Below, one piece after another: positions 11,801 to 19,783 of a stretch of DNA of 64,000 nucleotides (its first letter is position 1; each line of letters begins with the position of its first letter). Origin of the DNA: Anodontia alba (Eukaryota > Mollusca > Bivalvia > Lucinida > Lucinidae); NCBI GenBank assembly GCA_964016985.1, contig OZ024837.1:36648591-36712590 (forward strand), in the 5' to 3' direction. Under the pieces are notes generated by a model. That model was not told the DNA's origin. It saw only the letters and a program-made list of their open reading frames with translations, and made no database searches. The position numbers and the translations under genes were made by a program.

Positions 11801-14800
11801 CCCAGTAAATTTCTTATTTTTTCAACCGATTTGCGTAACATTTTCACAAAGCTGCTCAGCTTAATAGGCTCTTTATTTTCACAAGGTACCCCAAATTTTG
11901 GATAAATTCGGTAGTGTAAGTTTAACAAACGTTTAAGACACTGGGTAAAACTTTCAGCAGATGACAAATTGGTGATATTTTTTGTACTTTTCCCAGAAAA
12001 CAGGATTTGACATTTCATGCAGATTGTCTCCATTTGAGACAATATGCATGAAATACCAGTCCTGTTTTCTGGGAAAAATAAGAAAAATATTCCAATATGT
12101 CTCTGTGAAAATTTTACCCAGAGTGCTATGGGTTAAGTTTTTAATGTGAGTTAAAAAATATGCCCATTACTAAAGTACTGTATATATATTTGTTTCAGAA
12201 AATCCAGTCAGAAATGGAAATACAAGACTTCCCTGAAATCGGTAATATTAAGAGGAATTAATACACTGTCAGGGGAGACAACTCTTTTCAAAATTGTTTT
12301 GCCTCCCTTCTGAAAAGGTGTACGCTAAAAGAAAAGAGTTTACTTTCTCCCTTGTGAAAAGGGGTCTACTCTAAAAGGAAAGAATTTGCTCCCACAGGGA
12401 GCAAATTCTTTCCTTTTAGAATAGACGCCTTTTCACAAGGGTCTTGGTGTGTAGGAAAGGAAACAAGTGACAAGGGTCGTCTCCCTTAGCAAAATGATAG
12501 AAAAAAAGTACCAGGCGTATTCATTCACTTTAAGTTGTGTTTCGTTTTTGCACGTAACACTGAATTAAATATATTTCTACTGTAAATATGATAAATGTCC
12601 TAAAATTTTGTTCCATACATTTTTGCATAAAAATGGTGCTTTTTTATGCAGTTGTTTCTTAAAATACTTAGTGCAGTGGCAAACAATTTGTCGTCTGCTA
12701 AAATTGCCCTTAGACTACTGATGTATATACATGAGTTCAAAGCAGAGGGGTAACCATAACTTACTTTTTCCCAGTGTGCATAGAGTTTTTATCTGCCTGA
12801 AATGTACCAATTTAGTTTTAAAATAAACTAATTTCACATAAATGCATAGATTTTGATCTATTTTATACCGCTCAAAATAAAGACCACTTTGCTATTAAGA
12901 GCAGCTTTCGTCAGTTCAAAATGATTTTTTTCTTAATACCCTGTATTCAGTATTAAGACCAGCCCACCAATAAGACCACCTATAGGCAGACCCAAAGGTG
13001 ATATTTATAGCAGAATTTTACTGTTAATGAACAGTTCTACAATAGATCATTGATGTGTGTGCTGGCTGCATCAAAGTTGGTATTAGGTAACTGGTGGTAG
13101 TATTATGTCATTCTAGTCTAGGGAGAGATACTGTAGTGAGGTGGCACTATAACATCACGAAAACATGCCTATATAATTTTGACCCCCTTAAACCCCACTT
13201 TTATAGAGTAAAACTGGGGTTTACAGGGGTATACATTATAATTCTTATTTCTGCTCAAAAGCATAGATTGTGGGTACTTGTTAGAACCGCCTCATTGAGG
13301 CGGTTCTAACAAGTACCCACAATATATGTTTTGAGCTGAAATATGAAAAATATCAGAATTTTTCATCTGAAAATTTTCATTTTTTGGTGGTAAAATTTTC
13401 AGTATATTTGAATAGGCATGTTTTCTTAATGAAAGGGATTCATTTTCCACTGTCACATCCGGACAGAGACAAACTGAAAGATTATTCCCAGTGACATTAA
13501 CCCTTTCATCCTTGAGTTTCTGAAGTGGACTCATCCATCTTTGAATCTTGCCAGAACCATTGTTCTAATAGAGGTCTAGTCAAATCAAAATAGAATTGCA
13601 AACATTCTGGATCTACACTGTTTGCATAGGTATTTATGCTGGTCTACAGGGCTAAAAGAGTTAAACCTAATTTCAAACAAATATGATGATGAGAACGCAT
13701 GACTTTTTTCATTTTGAATGAGGTCATAATGCATGCTTTTTTCATTCCAACTGCTTTGGCTTCCAGTGAGACATCAGTTTTAATGGCCATTAATTTTAAT
13801 GATACAACTCAACCAGCCTCATTTGAGCTTTGTACAGAAGTGAGAAAATATGACTATTATCATTTTGAATAAGGTTGTAATGCATGCTTTTTTTTATTCC
13901 TTTACAGCTGCCCTGGCTCCAAATAATGAGACATCAGTTTTAATGGCCATTAATTTTAATGATACAACTCAACCAGCCTCATTTGAGCTTTGTACAGATG
14001 AGAGAAAATACAGTGTCAGTATTACAGCTCCTGTCGGTGAATTACTTCAGCCACACACAATGAACGAGAAAGACTTTTTAAAAGAACAAGGTAAGCGCAT
14101 AAATGAAGACCACAGATTGCTAAATACATGCCTTCAAGAATGCATTTATAATTTTGCTTGAGATTTATAAGTTCACTTGAGCTTTCTGTGCAATCAAAGT
14201 ACAGTCAAACTTCAATGGCTCGAACATCTTCAGGACCATTGAAATTTGTTCGAGATACAGGTAGTTCGAGCCACTGAGGGTTAATCATGGCACCAGGTCA
14301 GGAAGCAAATAGCGATAATTTAGGAAATCTTTTCGATTTTCTACACAATAATTGTATGTTGAGAGTACTCGTTAGAATTGCCTCGATGAGGCAATTCTAA
14401 TGAGTACACACAACGTACAATTTTGTGATAAAATGAGAAAATTTCCCTGAATATTTGTTTCCTTGAGCTGTCGGAAGAATTTCATAGGGACTCAAAAACG
14501 AGTTCGAATTAGCCATGGTAAACGAGCCATCAGTGTTCGAGCAATCGAGGTTTTACAGTAAAATAAATAAAAAGTTTAAAGTGAATATGATCTTTGTCAT
14601 GCAGGCCTCCCAGAGAAACCTTCAAAATCCATCACAAAAACATGCCTGAATAGGCATGTTTTTGTAATGCTTAGCTTTAGCTGTATAGAAAATGGTAGAA
14701 AATATAGCAGATGTATCAAGCCTCTTTAAGACATAGCTTATATGAGACCAAAAATGGTACCATTTGCTAATGCCGGCCTCGGTGACTCATCTGATGTGTG

Positions 14801-17800
14801 TCCGACTGGTGATCAGTAGGTCGTGGGTCAATCCTTTTGGTCCGGCAACATTCTTTCGTGGAGATTGATCATGAAATATTTTCTACGATCATTCTCTCCC
14901 TTCTGCTGATTGAAGAAGGACAGTTGTCAGTTTTTGGCAAAACAATGTGCACAAGTACTGGTTAACTGCTTAGAGGACTAAGCCTGCCCAGAAAAAGTGT
15001 CGTTAGGTAAACTGACCATGCTCGACATGACCCTAATGGGTTGACTGGGCAGAAAAATCTCAACTGAAACAAAACCACTCACTACTGATTTTGTTGCCCC
15101 TATCTAAGCACTACAGAAGAGAGATCAAAGGCATGTCATAGGGTGTGGGGTGGTTGGGTAAGGCAAAGGTTTTGTGTATCTTACATCACCAGGGCATCCA
15201 ACTGATATTGGCTTACAGTTGGGCAAGGCCTTCTATCCTTGCAGCCGGTAAGGGTAGAGGGGGAATGTTTTTATTTCTGCTTTTTCTTCACTGTCATTCA
15301 TTTTCCTTTCTCCCCATCCCTCTCTTTCATCTCCTCTAATTTCTATGGTCATTCTCTCACTTCCGCTGATTCAAGATGGGCAGTTGTCAGTTTCAGGCAA
15401 AAGAATGTGCACAATACTGGTTAACCGCTCAGAGGACTAAGCCTGCCCAGTAAAAGTGTGGTTAGGTAAACTGGCTGCGCTCAACATGACCCCATTGGGT
15501 TGACTGGGCCGTAAAACCTCAACACAAACAAACAATCTCCTCTAATATCTCTTCTATCTCTCTTCTCCCTTTCTCTGGGAGATGACAAAATGACCCAGAA
15601 GGGTTGACAGTTCGTTAAACCCCAACACAATCATTCAAAGTCATGTCATAAAGAGGTGATTACGAGACCTCAGCAGGGGGTTGCAAGAGGTGTTCTGAAG
15701 GGTAATAAATTTTGCAGGCCCCAGCTCATATGATGTAACCTATGGAACGGATAGATAAGCCAGTTCTCATTTCCCCTATTGGGCCTCTACCTGTCTGTCC
15801 TTTATTGATACTATCATAGGTTTAGTTGTGCCCAGTCTCTCACTAGTGATAAGACTAATGACTGAGACAAGTCTTATTTTTATGTTGTTAAGTGCCCAAG
15901 GTAAGGGCTTCTCTTGGGCACCAGAATCTGTGACCTTGTGATACATGTAACCCTGCCATTAGGCCATGTACTGGTCAATGCACAACATACATTTTCTTGG
16001 AGAAATAAGAAAAATATCAATACTTTTTGACTGAACAAAGCATCTTATCAAAGGCTAGGATTCAGATATAAAATCAGGGCTCAAAGCCATATTCTTTAAA
16101 CTTTGCAGAAGGGAAAAAATCTTTGCTAACACATCGCAATCTGACAGCTCGGGACACTGGGTTGTATACATATCAAAACGTACAGAAAAAAATCTCATGA
16201 CTGTATAGTGCTTTATTACAAAGAGGCATAGGTCTAGATAAGAGTGGGTATCAGTAAAATAGTTCTCTTATTTCTTGACGAAAACATATGTTGTGGGTAC
16301 TCATTAGAAGCGCCTCGGCGAGGCGCTTCTAATGAGTACCCACAACATATGATTTCATCAAGAAATAAGAAAACTATAGATACTTTTTGGTTGAAAAAAG
16401 CGCCTTATCAAGAGCTATGATTAAGAGCCTTTCATTATCACTCTTCCATTGTCTCGATACTAGTTAAAAAGTAATGTTGAAAGGGATGTAAAACACCAGG
16501 GCCCAGTTGTTCAAAGCGTCGTTAGCTTAACGAGCTCGTTAAGGGTCATTTTGTTAACTGTTTTAGCAGATTCAATATACAATATTCTGATATTTTTTGC
16601 TGAAAAAATGTGAGTAGCTTTTGCACTGCAAAAGCTACTCATATTTTTTCAGCAAAAAATTTCAGCATATTTGCGTATCACTTGATGTAAATTTTAACGA
16701 CTCGTTAACTAACGACATCGTTAGCTTTGAACAACTGGGCCCATATGATCATCAAATAAAACTTGGAAACAATAATACCCGCCACTGTCGTGCGGAAGGG
16801 AGATAACTCTGTCGAAAAGCTTATACCAGGTTAATGAGAATCAATTGATATTTACTCTACTTCGTAAATTTTTGACCGAGTTATCTGCCTGCCACATGTC
16901 CGTACATGTGACAGGCAGATAACTGTCAAAAATTGACAAAATTTAGCCATTAGCATTCCCAAATCTGATCTGGACAATATCAATACGTATGCATACCAAG
17001 TTTGGTGAAAATCCATTGATATTTACTCAAGAATCAGAATTTGTGAACTCACTTTTAAAGACCATCCATTATTTTGATAAGTTGCCATGGTGTGGCAGTT
17101 TTGGAAAATTGATACATAGCATCAACCGTTTTACTCTGACAGGTGAGCGAGATGCAACCGTGTGGCAGAGAGGTTAGTGAATTGCTCCTTACTTTGGACC
17201 ACAAGGTCCTGTTTTCAAATCCCATCAGAAGCTCGTGACTTTTTACGGCATTTCATTGCACAGAGCCTTTCATTATCATCCATTCATTATCTCAGTATGA
17301 CTTAACCCATTATAGTCTTGAGACCCTTAAAAGGGTAAATGGCGAACAGTGCAGACCCAGATCAGACACCGCATTCTGCGGCGTCTGATCAGGGTCTCCA
17401 CGGTTTGCAAATAGTTCAACCAATTTGCTTCCAGAATATCTCAATCACAGAGCCTGACATACCTAAAATTGAAATTAGAATCTTCCAATATATAGTAGGG
17501 GGGGGAATGCATTCAGTCTACAATGGGTTAAATAATTTTGAAAGAGATATAAAACACCAAATCATCATCATCATCATCAGGTGAGCAAGTCTCAGCCCAT
17601 GGGCCTCGTTTTTATTTTTTTCCAAAAATATGGTCTAACATTTCATACAGACTGTCCTTTTTGGGACAAATTTTAGCACTTTTGCTTAAAAATGCTAACA
17701 AAATAATTAATCTTGTTTATTTCAGGTAAACTGTCAGGAATGACGGAGAACTCTTGCAAGATAACTTTACAAGAAGACAAGACGGACATGAAATCAGTGA

Positions 17801-18012
17801 TAACGTGTGTTCACAGTGTTGCAAATGTTCTACTGGTTCCTTCTACTGAGGAAAATACATACCGGTTCTCAGCTCAGACCATGGCCACGGGGACACTAGT
17901 TCTTGTCTCTGTTGTCATAAAAGAAACAACTGGGAAACTGACAGTGAATTGTGAAAAAATGGTTATTGGGACTATGCTTATGAAGGATTTGAAAAATGCA
18001 TTTGCAAGTTAA
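2744..18012 (+). CDS. AP3B1: AP-3 complex subunit beta, C-terminal five coding exons
   Basis: Five exons (2744-2868, 4656-4838, 12199-12241, 13908-14090, 17726-18012) join in one frame with GT-AG borders and matching phases (0, 0, 1, 1) and end in TAA. The product matches the end of the AP-3 beta chain: a linker rich in Ser, Thr and Pro, then the C-terminal appendage with MKGNGLSVTYRF, a region ending in PVGELLQP and EKDFLKEQG, and the last segment RFSAQTMATGTLVLVSV. AP-3 is the cytosolic adaptor that sorts cargo from endosomes to lysosome-related organelles. Invertebrates usually have a single gene corresponding to vertebrate AP3B1 and AP3B2, so the symbol is approximate. The trunk and promoter lie before the window. 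The introns are loaded with transposons, including a 6.2 kb DIRS element. Recognition rests on family memory; the splice phases are directly visible. Confidence 0.88.
2886..3033 (+). mobile_element. 5'-truncated SINE A with a 14-bp target duplication
   Basis: Only the 3' half is present (TCAGTTTCTGGCAAAAGAAT to the CAACACAAACAAATC tail). The perfect duplication AGAACAAATCAAAG lies at 2872-2885 and 3034-3047. The insertion is 17 bp inside an AP-3 beta intron. Confidence 0.9.
3092..3385. mobile_element. two degenerate hairpin MITE remnants (family E type)
   Basis: 3092-3180 has paired arms around AGCAAAGACCCAGATCAGCC. 3228-3385 has the family-E phrases CTACCTGTTGATGTGTC and GATCTGGGTCTACACTGTTT. 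Confidence 0.5.
3416..3712 (+). mobile_element. SINE-like repeat, family B-tail
   Basis: Starts GGGGGATGGTCGGGTGGT, has a CT-rich middle, and ends GGGTTGACGTGTCGTTAAAC then CCCAACACAATCAATC. No tRNA boxes are clear. The 3' end resembles the SINE A tail. Copies are at 3964 and 15139, with an inverted one at 58618. Confidence 0.75.
3737..3936 (+). mobile_element. tRNA-headed chimeric SINE with SINE A tail
   Basis: The head GGTGGCCGAATGGTTAGC and a B-box-like CCCAGGTTCCAATC resemble a Leu/Ser-type tRNA. At about 3797 the sequence passes straight into the SINE A 3' body (GGCAAAAGAATGTGCACAAT). It could be a SINE A fragment landing behind a tRNA pseudogene, or a separate family sharing the 3' module. 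Confidence 0.65.
3964..4247 (+). mobile_element. SINE-like repeat, family B-tail
   Basis: Same structure as 3416-3712: GGGGGTGATCGGGTGGTG start, CT-rich centre, GGGTTGACGTGTCGTTAAAC end. Confidence 0.75.
4275..4470. mobile_element. hairpin MITE, family E
   Basis: The palindrome GCAAACAGTGTAGACCTTGA / GATCTGGGTCTACATCGTTT is flanked by ACTCCTTACCATG and CTTAGGGTGAATATG. Confidence 0.6.
4656..4838 (+). CDS. AP3B1: AP-3 beta exon: start of C-terminal appendage
   Basis: The acceptor is a long T tract ending in ttcag and the donor is AAG|gtatgc. The 61 codons are phase 0 on both sides. Residues such as LLNKMKGNGLSVTYRF and FSPKMVSIELSF align by eye with the appendage start of animal AP-3 beta. 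The following intron (4839-12198) carries the DIRS element. Confidence 0.88.
5246..5425 (+). repeat. DIRS left inverted terminal repeat
   Basis: Positions 5266-5425 match the reverse complement of 11260-11419 over 160 bp with one difference that I can see (GGTCCC versus CGTCCC). The outer 20 bp differ from the right end but are represented in the internal complementary region. Confidence 0.92.
5635..7854 (+). CDS. DIRS gag-like protein
   Basis: I use the ATG at 5635 because the few codons open before it have no ATG. The 739-residue product starts with a Cys-rich patch (HLSCLTCNSCTRISPCYICS) like the zinc-knuckle-type motif in Gag of DIRS elements. A PVTGH/PVTGQ pentapeptide repeat follows (residues about 117-185), then Ser/Arg/Lys-rich tracts (about 285-350) that look nucleic-acid binding, and a helical central domain around residues 430-640. 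The frame is open throughout, unlike pol and the recombinase. Function is inferred from position and composition. Confidence 0.8.
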   Translation: MHFARGNCGHIKAKWDTHLSCLTCNSCTRISPCYICSSWTPKVWYLAERRRLYATRKSVMTQKRKQKKQKKTKKSQSDMSDSGTVDGNTAPHSYTARGRTHQGGSPVDLESDRALSPPVTGHPVTGQPVTSHPVTGQLISGHPVTGHLVTGHPVTGHPVTGQPVTSQPVTSQLGTSQLGSSQPGIGLPSFAYDLQTQIPPGYIPINVPVQSYAPSISSHISHGSVHRLSNVLISGYERSERLELPNPASSSRQIIPLEPDFSQVSDPSVMIEPPNSNELSISRPSRKDQSKREHKSKKRRRHRSSSSSISTSRSDSLGSSRRKKNSKRSKHSHKKRRRRSMTPSSSSNSSQSQHDIGRYTRAHKSPQVVQTTISIQPQETNFSPITNQPINYDQFQPNLTQQNKESDSETESEVWSFDRAINEVFRLLPPELCPKTQQDQVPLKPLSGIEQLMESRSTPLLVLPQSKLVENTTKYIQNRLDSDKCSRDWICPQSLVSALAPTKFYKSQNQYLPTDNIPQLEADASLLDISNKGRASIPLKNLEAWERKARKLVSINSHADLFSSAAFLSLQQESMSVAALSRLLEAVAKSIKHATAMSTLLTTELFQARRDAALASSKLLLDNSTYELRNAPINSKSLFDGGIKEIAKSNFEAQQQRFLASTSIQSQSHFFKPPLQSRAFKIPKYPAKKTTSRPKPTQLYRSRNIPQSSSSHTKKDNIKRTGNIRQFPSSKPASSSARL
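5985..6190 (+). repeat. 15-bp coding minisatellite in gag
   Basis: About 13 copies of a 15-bp unit (CCAGTCACCGGTCAT and variants) encode P-V-T-G-H/Q. The unit is a multiple of three, so the frame survives. Variants drift to GTSQL/GSSQP at the 3' end. Confidence 0.9.
7860..8662 (+). pseudogene. DIRS pol part 1: reverse transcriptase
   Basis: The pol frame is open from before 7860 but carries an in-frame TGA at 7910-7912, in a block that normally reads through in this family. After it come RT motifs: RIFLVPKKNGKFRLILDLS, SIDLTDAYLHVPI (first catalytic Asp), LPFGMSLSPLIFSK and YLDDWLI (YxDD at 8486-8497). All three catalytic aspartates are present. The frame ends at 8662, where the continuation has moved by one base. 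It copies the element RNA into cDNA in related elements; this copy should be inactive without read-through and frameshifting. Confidence 0.88.
8655..9828 (+). pseudogene. DIRS pol part 2: RNase H and C-terminal domain
   Basis: The continuation of pol in the next frame opens with DLVRVPADRVQ, which directly follows the RT thumb. RNase H acidic residues are visible in LYTDASHYGWGAH, NMLEMMAIRLAL, ISTDNTTVVSYV and ILADRLSR. The rest (TEWALD, NVDLFPTRFNHRLPLYVS, AYAFPPFILIP, LIAPFWPQQQWF) is the C-terminal region typical of DIRS pol, sometimes annotated as a degenerate methyltransferase-like domain; I cannot confirm that label. There is no classical slippery heptamer at the junction, so a one-base deletion is the simpler explanation. 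Confidence 0.85.
9690..10844 (+). pseudogene. DIRS tyrosine recombinase, interrupted by one stop
   Basis: Frame 3, overlapping the end of pol. The N-terminal SAM-like helices include ADFVSRLRRASTQKVYDAKW. An in-frame TAA at 10089-10091 follows LIRSFEL, and the same frame continues to 10844. Catalytic residues are all visible: Arg in TAKRCSEIHAL (codon 10242), His-x-x-Arg in KAHEVRAL (10629-10640) and Tyr in AKFYLRD (codon 10737). In this family the enzyme inserts the circular cDNA. A single C-to-T change would account for the stop. The true start is uncertain because of the overlap. Confidence 0.88.
11099..11195 (+). repeat. DIRS internal complementary region
   Basis: 11099-11137 is the complement of the left outer end (5249-5287). 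11140-11195 is the complement of the right outer end (about 11411-11463). They meet at ATG (11136-11140 region), matching CAT at both element ends. In the DIRS replication model this segment templates completion of both ends and circle closure. Confidence 0.9.
11260..11463 (+). repeat. DIRS right inverted terminal repeat
   Basis: 11260-11419 is the complement of the left repeat. 11420-11463 is the right-specific end (TATTACTCATTAAAATATG...CTTCAT). Confidence 0.92.
11464..11949. other. AP-3 beta intron, old repeat debris
   Basis: Contains CTCACTGGAGTTAAAGGCTC / GAAGGTGAGCTTGTAATATA, a phrase I associate with common molluscan repeats. No exon seen. Confidence 0.4.
11950..12135. mobile_element. 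hairpin MITE, family D
   Basis: Inverted arms TTTTCCCAGAAAACAGGATT and its complement surround CATTTCATGCAGATTGTCTC. The flank 'cagcagatgac' occurs in other family-D copies (22070). Confidence 0.6.
12199..12241 (+). CDS. AP3B1: AP-3 beta short exon (43 nt)
   Basis: The exon lies between tgtttcag and G|gtaata. It enters in phase 0 and leaves in phase 1, and encodes KIQSEMEIQDFPEI plus one base. The position corresponds to the segment linking the two appendage strand groups in vertebrate AP-3 beta. It is too short to stand out alone; the phase fit to both neighbours and the family order support it. Confidence 0.75.
12258..12540. mobile_element. hairpin MITE, family K
   Basis: Start AATACACTGTCAGGGGAGAC; centre AAAGGAAAGAATTTGCTCCC facing its complement; end GTCTCCCTTAGCAAAATGAT. 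Diverged copies are at 27186, 27690, 28360, 29420, 39085 and 53636. Confidence 0.65.
12541..13152. other. AP-3 beta intron, no exon seen
   Basis: 12865-13025 contains diverged inverted phrases (CTATTAAGA, AATAAGACCACC) of a further small transposon also seen near 39570. The rest is unassigned. Confidence 0.4.
13153..13431 (-). mobile_element. CATTACG MITE (family 1), copy 1
   Basis: Family description: about 280 bp, ends CATTACGAAAACA and its complement (often CATCACG). On one side is TTCAAATATA...AAAATTTTCAG, on the other a CCCCTGTAAACCCCAGTTTT / AAAGTGGGGTTTAAGGGGGT inverted pair. At the centre is a near-perfect hairpin with arms of roughly 45 bp around TTAGAACCGCCTCG. No ORF and no clear target duplication. 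This copy is reversed, with CCTCATTGAGG at its centre. Confidence 0.9.
13710..13858 (+). pseudogene. broken tandem copy of the 5' half of the AP-3 beta exon at 13908
   Basis: The stretch repeats the intron end and first part of the next exon, about 160 bp upstream of the original. The block from TGAGACATCAG to TTTGTACAGA is almost identical. The copy has lost the original acceptor context but keeps an AG at 13765-13766 and has gained a plausible donor, GAA|gtgaga, at 13840. A resulting 73-nt exon would not keep the reading frame. Confidence 0.8.
13908..14090 (+). CDS. AP3B1: AP-3 beta exon: conserved PVGELL / EKDFLKEQG segment
   Basis: The acceptor is cctttacag and the donor CAAG|gtaagc, phase 1 to phase 1. 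It encodes AALAPNNETSVLMAINFNDT, then FELCTDERKYSVSI, PVGELLQP and EKDFLKEQG, the most recognisable block of the family. Its 5' half is duplicated just upstream as a broken copy. Confidence 0.92.
14200..14560. mobile_element. TA-flanked MITE, family H
   Basis: Ends TACAGTCAAACTTCAATGGC and a complement ending CGAGGTTTTACAGTA. The central hairpin, GTACTCGTTAGAATTGCCTC, is the same core as the CATTACG family. Second copy at 57895. A Tc1/mariner-type derivative by its TA flanks. Confidence 0.8.
14630..14669. mobile_element. 40-bp CATTACG MITE remnant: both ends, no middle
   Basis: CATCACAAAAACATGCCTGA followed by ATAGGCATGTTTTTGTAATG: the two family-1 termini joined directly. Confidence 0.85.
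14772..15068 (+). mobile_element. SINE A, full length
   Basis: Degenerate A box (CGGTGACTCATCTGATG) and B box (GTGGGTCAATCC), then the usual body; the tail is AAAAATCTCAACTGAAAC. Confidence 0.8.
15139..15636 (+). mobile_element. SINE-like family B-tail, split by a SINE A
   Basis: GGGGTGGTTGGGTAAGGCAA start and GGGTTGACAGTTCGTTAAAC end, interrupted at 15341-15534. Confidence 0.8.
15341..15534 (+). mobile_element. 5'-truncated SINE A inside family B-tail repeat
   Basis: Begins in the body at TTCTATGGTCATTCTCTCAC. The 12-bp duplication ATCTCCTCTAAT lies at 15329-15340 and 15535-15546. Confidence 0.9.
15637..16265. other. AP-3 beta intron, no gene seen
   Basis: Mixed sequence with no hairpin or exon that I can support. 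Confidence 0.4.
16266..16405. mobile_element. hairpin MITE, family G
   Basis: CTTATTTCTTGACGAAAACA and its complement flank a perfect stem, GTACTCATTAGAAGCGCCTC / complement. The core matches the CATTACG family but the outer sequence differs. Damaged copies are at 39430 and 59268. Confidence 0.7.
16499..16743. mobile_element. hairpin MITE, family L
   Basis: Ends GGGCCCAGTTGTTCAAAGC and complement; inner CGTTAGCTTAACGAGCTCG; central stem GAGTAGCTTTTGCA. A copy at 38629 is more diverged. Confidence 0.8.
16744..17301. other. AP-3 beta intron with tRNA-like remnant
   Basis: 16845-16935 has a stem around GACCGAGTTATCTGCCTG. 17160-17230 has TGGCAGAGAGGTTAGTG and TTTCAAATCCC, weakly like tRNA A and B boxes, possibly a SINE relic. 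Confidence 0.35.
17302..17531. mobile_element. TTAA-flanked MITE, family C
   Basis: TTAACCCATTATAGTCTTGA on the left and GTCTACAATGGGTTAA on the right; centre CAGTGCAGACCCAGATCAG with CCGCATTCTGCGG. Close relative at 59332. Confidence 0.85.
17726..18012 (+). CDS. AP3B1: AP-3 beta terminal exon
   Basis: The acceptor is TTTATTTCAG. The first two bases complete a Gly codon, then KLSGMTENSCKITL and onward to ...MLMKDLKNAFAS and TAA at 18010-18012. The length and final residues agree with the usual C-terminus of the family. A repeat array starts about 100 bp after the stop, so the 3' UTR is probably short; no clear AATAAA was seen right after the stop. Confidence 0.9.
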
Positions 18013-18114
18013 CGTTTAGCATGTTGAACTTAAATAATCAGCAGATGACATTTTTACCCTTGAAGCGCTAAGCAAAAGTGTAGCAGATGACTTTTTAAAT
18101 TTTATTTGATTATT

Positions 18115-19125
18115 AGGTCACCTGAGCACAAAGTGCACAAAGTGAGCTATTGTGATCGGTCAATGTCCATCGTCTGTCGTGCGGTGTCAACAATTTGCTT
18201 TAAAATCCTACTCCGCCTACAACCTTGGGCCAATTTTCTCCAAACTTGGTAGGAAGCATCGGGATGACTTGAAGATAAAAAATAGTTAAAATCTTTCTGA
18301 TCGAAAATCCAAGATGGCCGCCATGGCAGCCATCTTGAAAGTCTATTTTTCGCTTCTCCTGAACCAAAAGGCCAATTCACTTGAAACTTGGTAGGAAGCA
18401 TCAAGATGACTTGTAGATCAAAAATAGCTAAAATCGTTATGATTGGAAATCCAAGATGGCCACAGTGGCCATCTTGAAAATCTGTTTTTCGTTTCTTCTC
18501 CTGAACCAAAAGGTCAGATGACTTGAAACTTGGTAGGAAGCATCGGGTTGACTTGTAGATCAAAATTAGCTAAAATCATACCGATCAGAAATCCAAGATG
18601 GTCGCCATAGCTGGCATCTTGAAAATCTTATTTGGAAAATTTCTCCTGAACAGAAAGGCCAATGGCAGGTAACTTAGTAGGAAATATCAAGGTGACTTGT
18701 AGATCAAAAGTAACTGAAATCTTTCGGATCAGAAATCCAAGATGGATACTATGGCTGCCATCTTGAAAATCTATTTCAAAATTGTTCTCTTCAACCTAAA
18801 CAGTCAGCTGACTTGAAACTTGATAGGAAGTATTGGGGTCACTTGTAGGTCAAAAATAGCTAAAATCAAACTGAAATGTAAGATGACTGCCATGGTCACC
18901 ATCTTGAAATTCTATTTCGATTTTCTTCTTAATGGAAAGGCCACTTGACTTGAAAGTTCATTGGAAGTATCAAAGTGACATGTAAATAAAAAATAGCTGA
19001 AATTGTTCTGATTGTAAATCCAAGATGGCCACCATCTTAAAAATCTATATTGAACCCAAAGGCCAATTGACTTGAAACTTGTCTGGTAATCAGGTGAGCG
19101 ATACAGGGCCATCTTGACCCTCTAG
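18115..19125 (-). repeat. tandem repeat, ~142-bp unit with 'AAGATGGCC' box
   Basis: About seven units. The phrase ATCCAAGATGG recurs at 18308, 18452, 18592, 18736 and 19019. Each unit has a small palindrome (AGATGGCCGCCATGGCAGCC type) and GACTTGAAACTTGGTAGGAA. The array is framed by GGTCACCTGAG on the left and CAGGTGAGCGATACAGGGCC on the right, a short inverted pair, so the whole may be one element. Short open frames across it come from the repeat and are not genes. Confidence 0.85.
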
Positions 19126-19783
19126 TTTTTCAGAGAAGACTTAGCATTTCATGCGACTCATCTCGCATATGTCAAGCCTAATTTTCTCTGAAAAAAAAAA
19201 CAAATCCAAAGTATTGTCTGCTGCAGTTGTGACTAGCACTTGGAGGGTTGATGGTTTAAATTATAATTCTGATTTTTTTTTCCCTGAAGAATAGGATGAC
19301 ATTATGCAGCTCATCTCCAAAGCCCAAAATAGGGGTTTGGTATTTCACACAAATCATCTCCTTGGAAGATTTGTATGAATTGTTAAGCCCAATTTTTTTA
19401 TTTTATTTTTTTTTTTTTTTTGATGGAAAAAATTGGAAATACTTTAATGCAAACGATTTGCATTAAATGTTTAGTCCTGTTTCCAGAAACAAAAATGAGG
19501 CTTTACATTTGATTATTTACATGAATTGTCAAGCTTTATTTTCAGGGGAACTTAGAGAAGAAATTAAAGATTAATTTGTCTAGAGCAAGGTCAAAGGAGA
19601 TCTCAGAGTAAGGTTAAGATTAAATGTTATTGTTTAATGATTCTTCATAGCAGGGCTTTTAAAAAACAGAAAAGTTGCACAAAAATTTGAACCATGTCAC
19701 GAGAAAAAGAGCTATTCCAACTTTCCCTTGATTCAAACTTCCAGTGCACATGTTCGCCCCCCTTGGCAAGGCCATATGTCTAG
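19126..19783. other. hairpin debris of family D and unassigned sequence
   Basis: 19129-19200 and about 19275-19410 carry the CATTTCATGCGACTCATCTC type arms of family D. No coding signal. Confidence 0.45.

Noticed and set aside
18147..19112. Minus-strand open frames with repeated MLPTKF / SYQVW phrases
   Set aside because: Products of the 142-bp tandem repeat.
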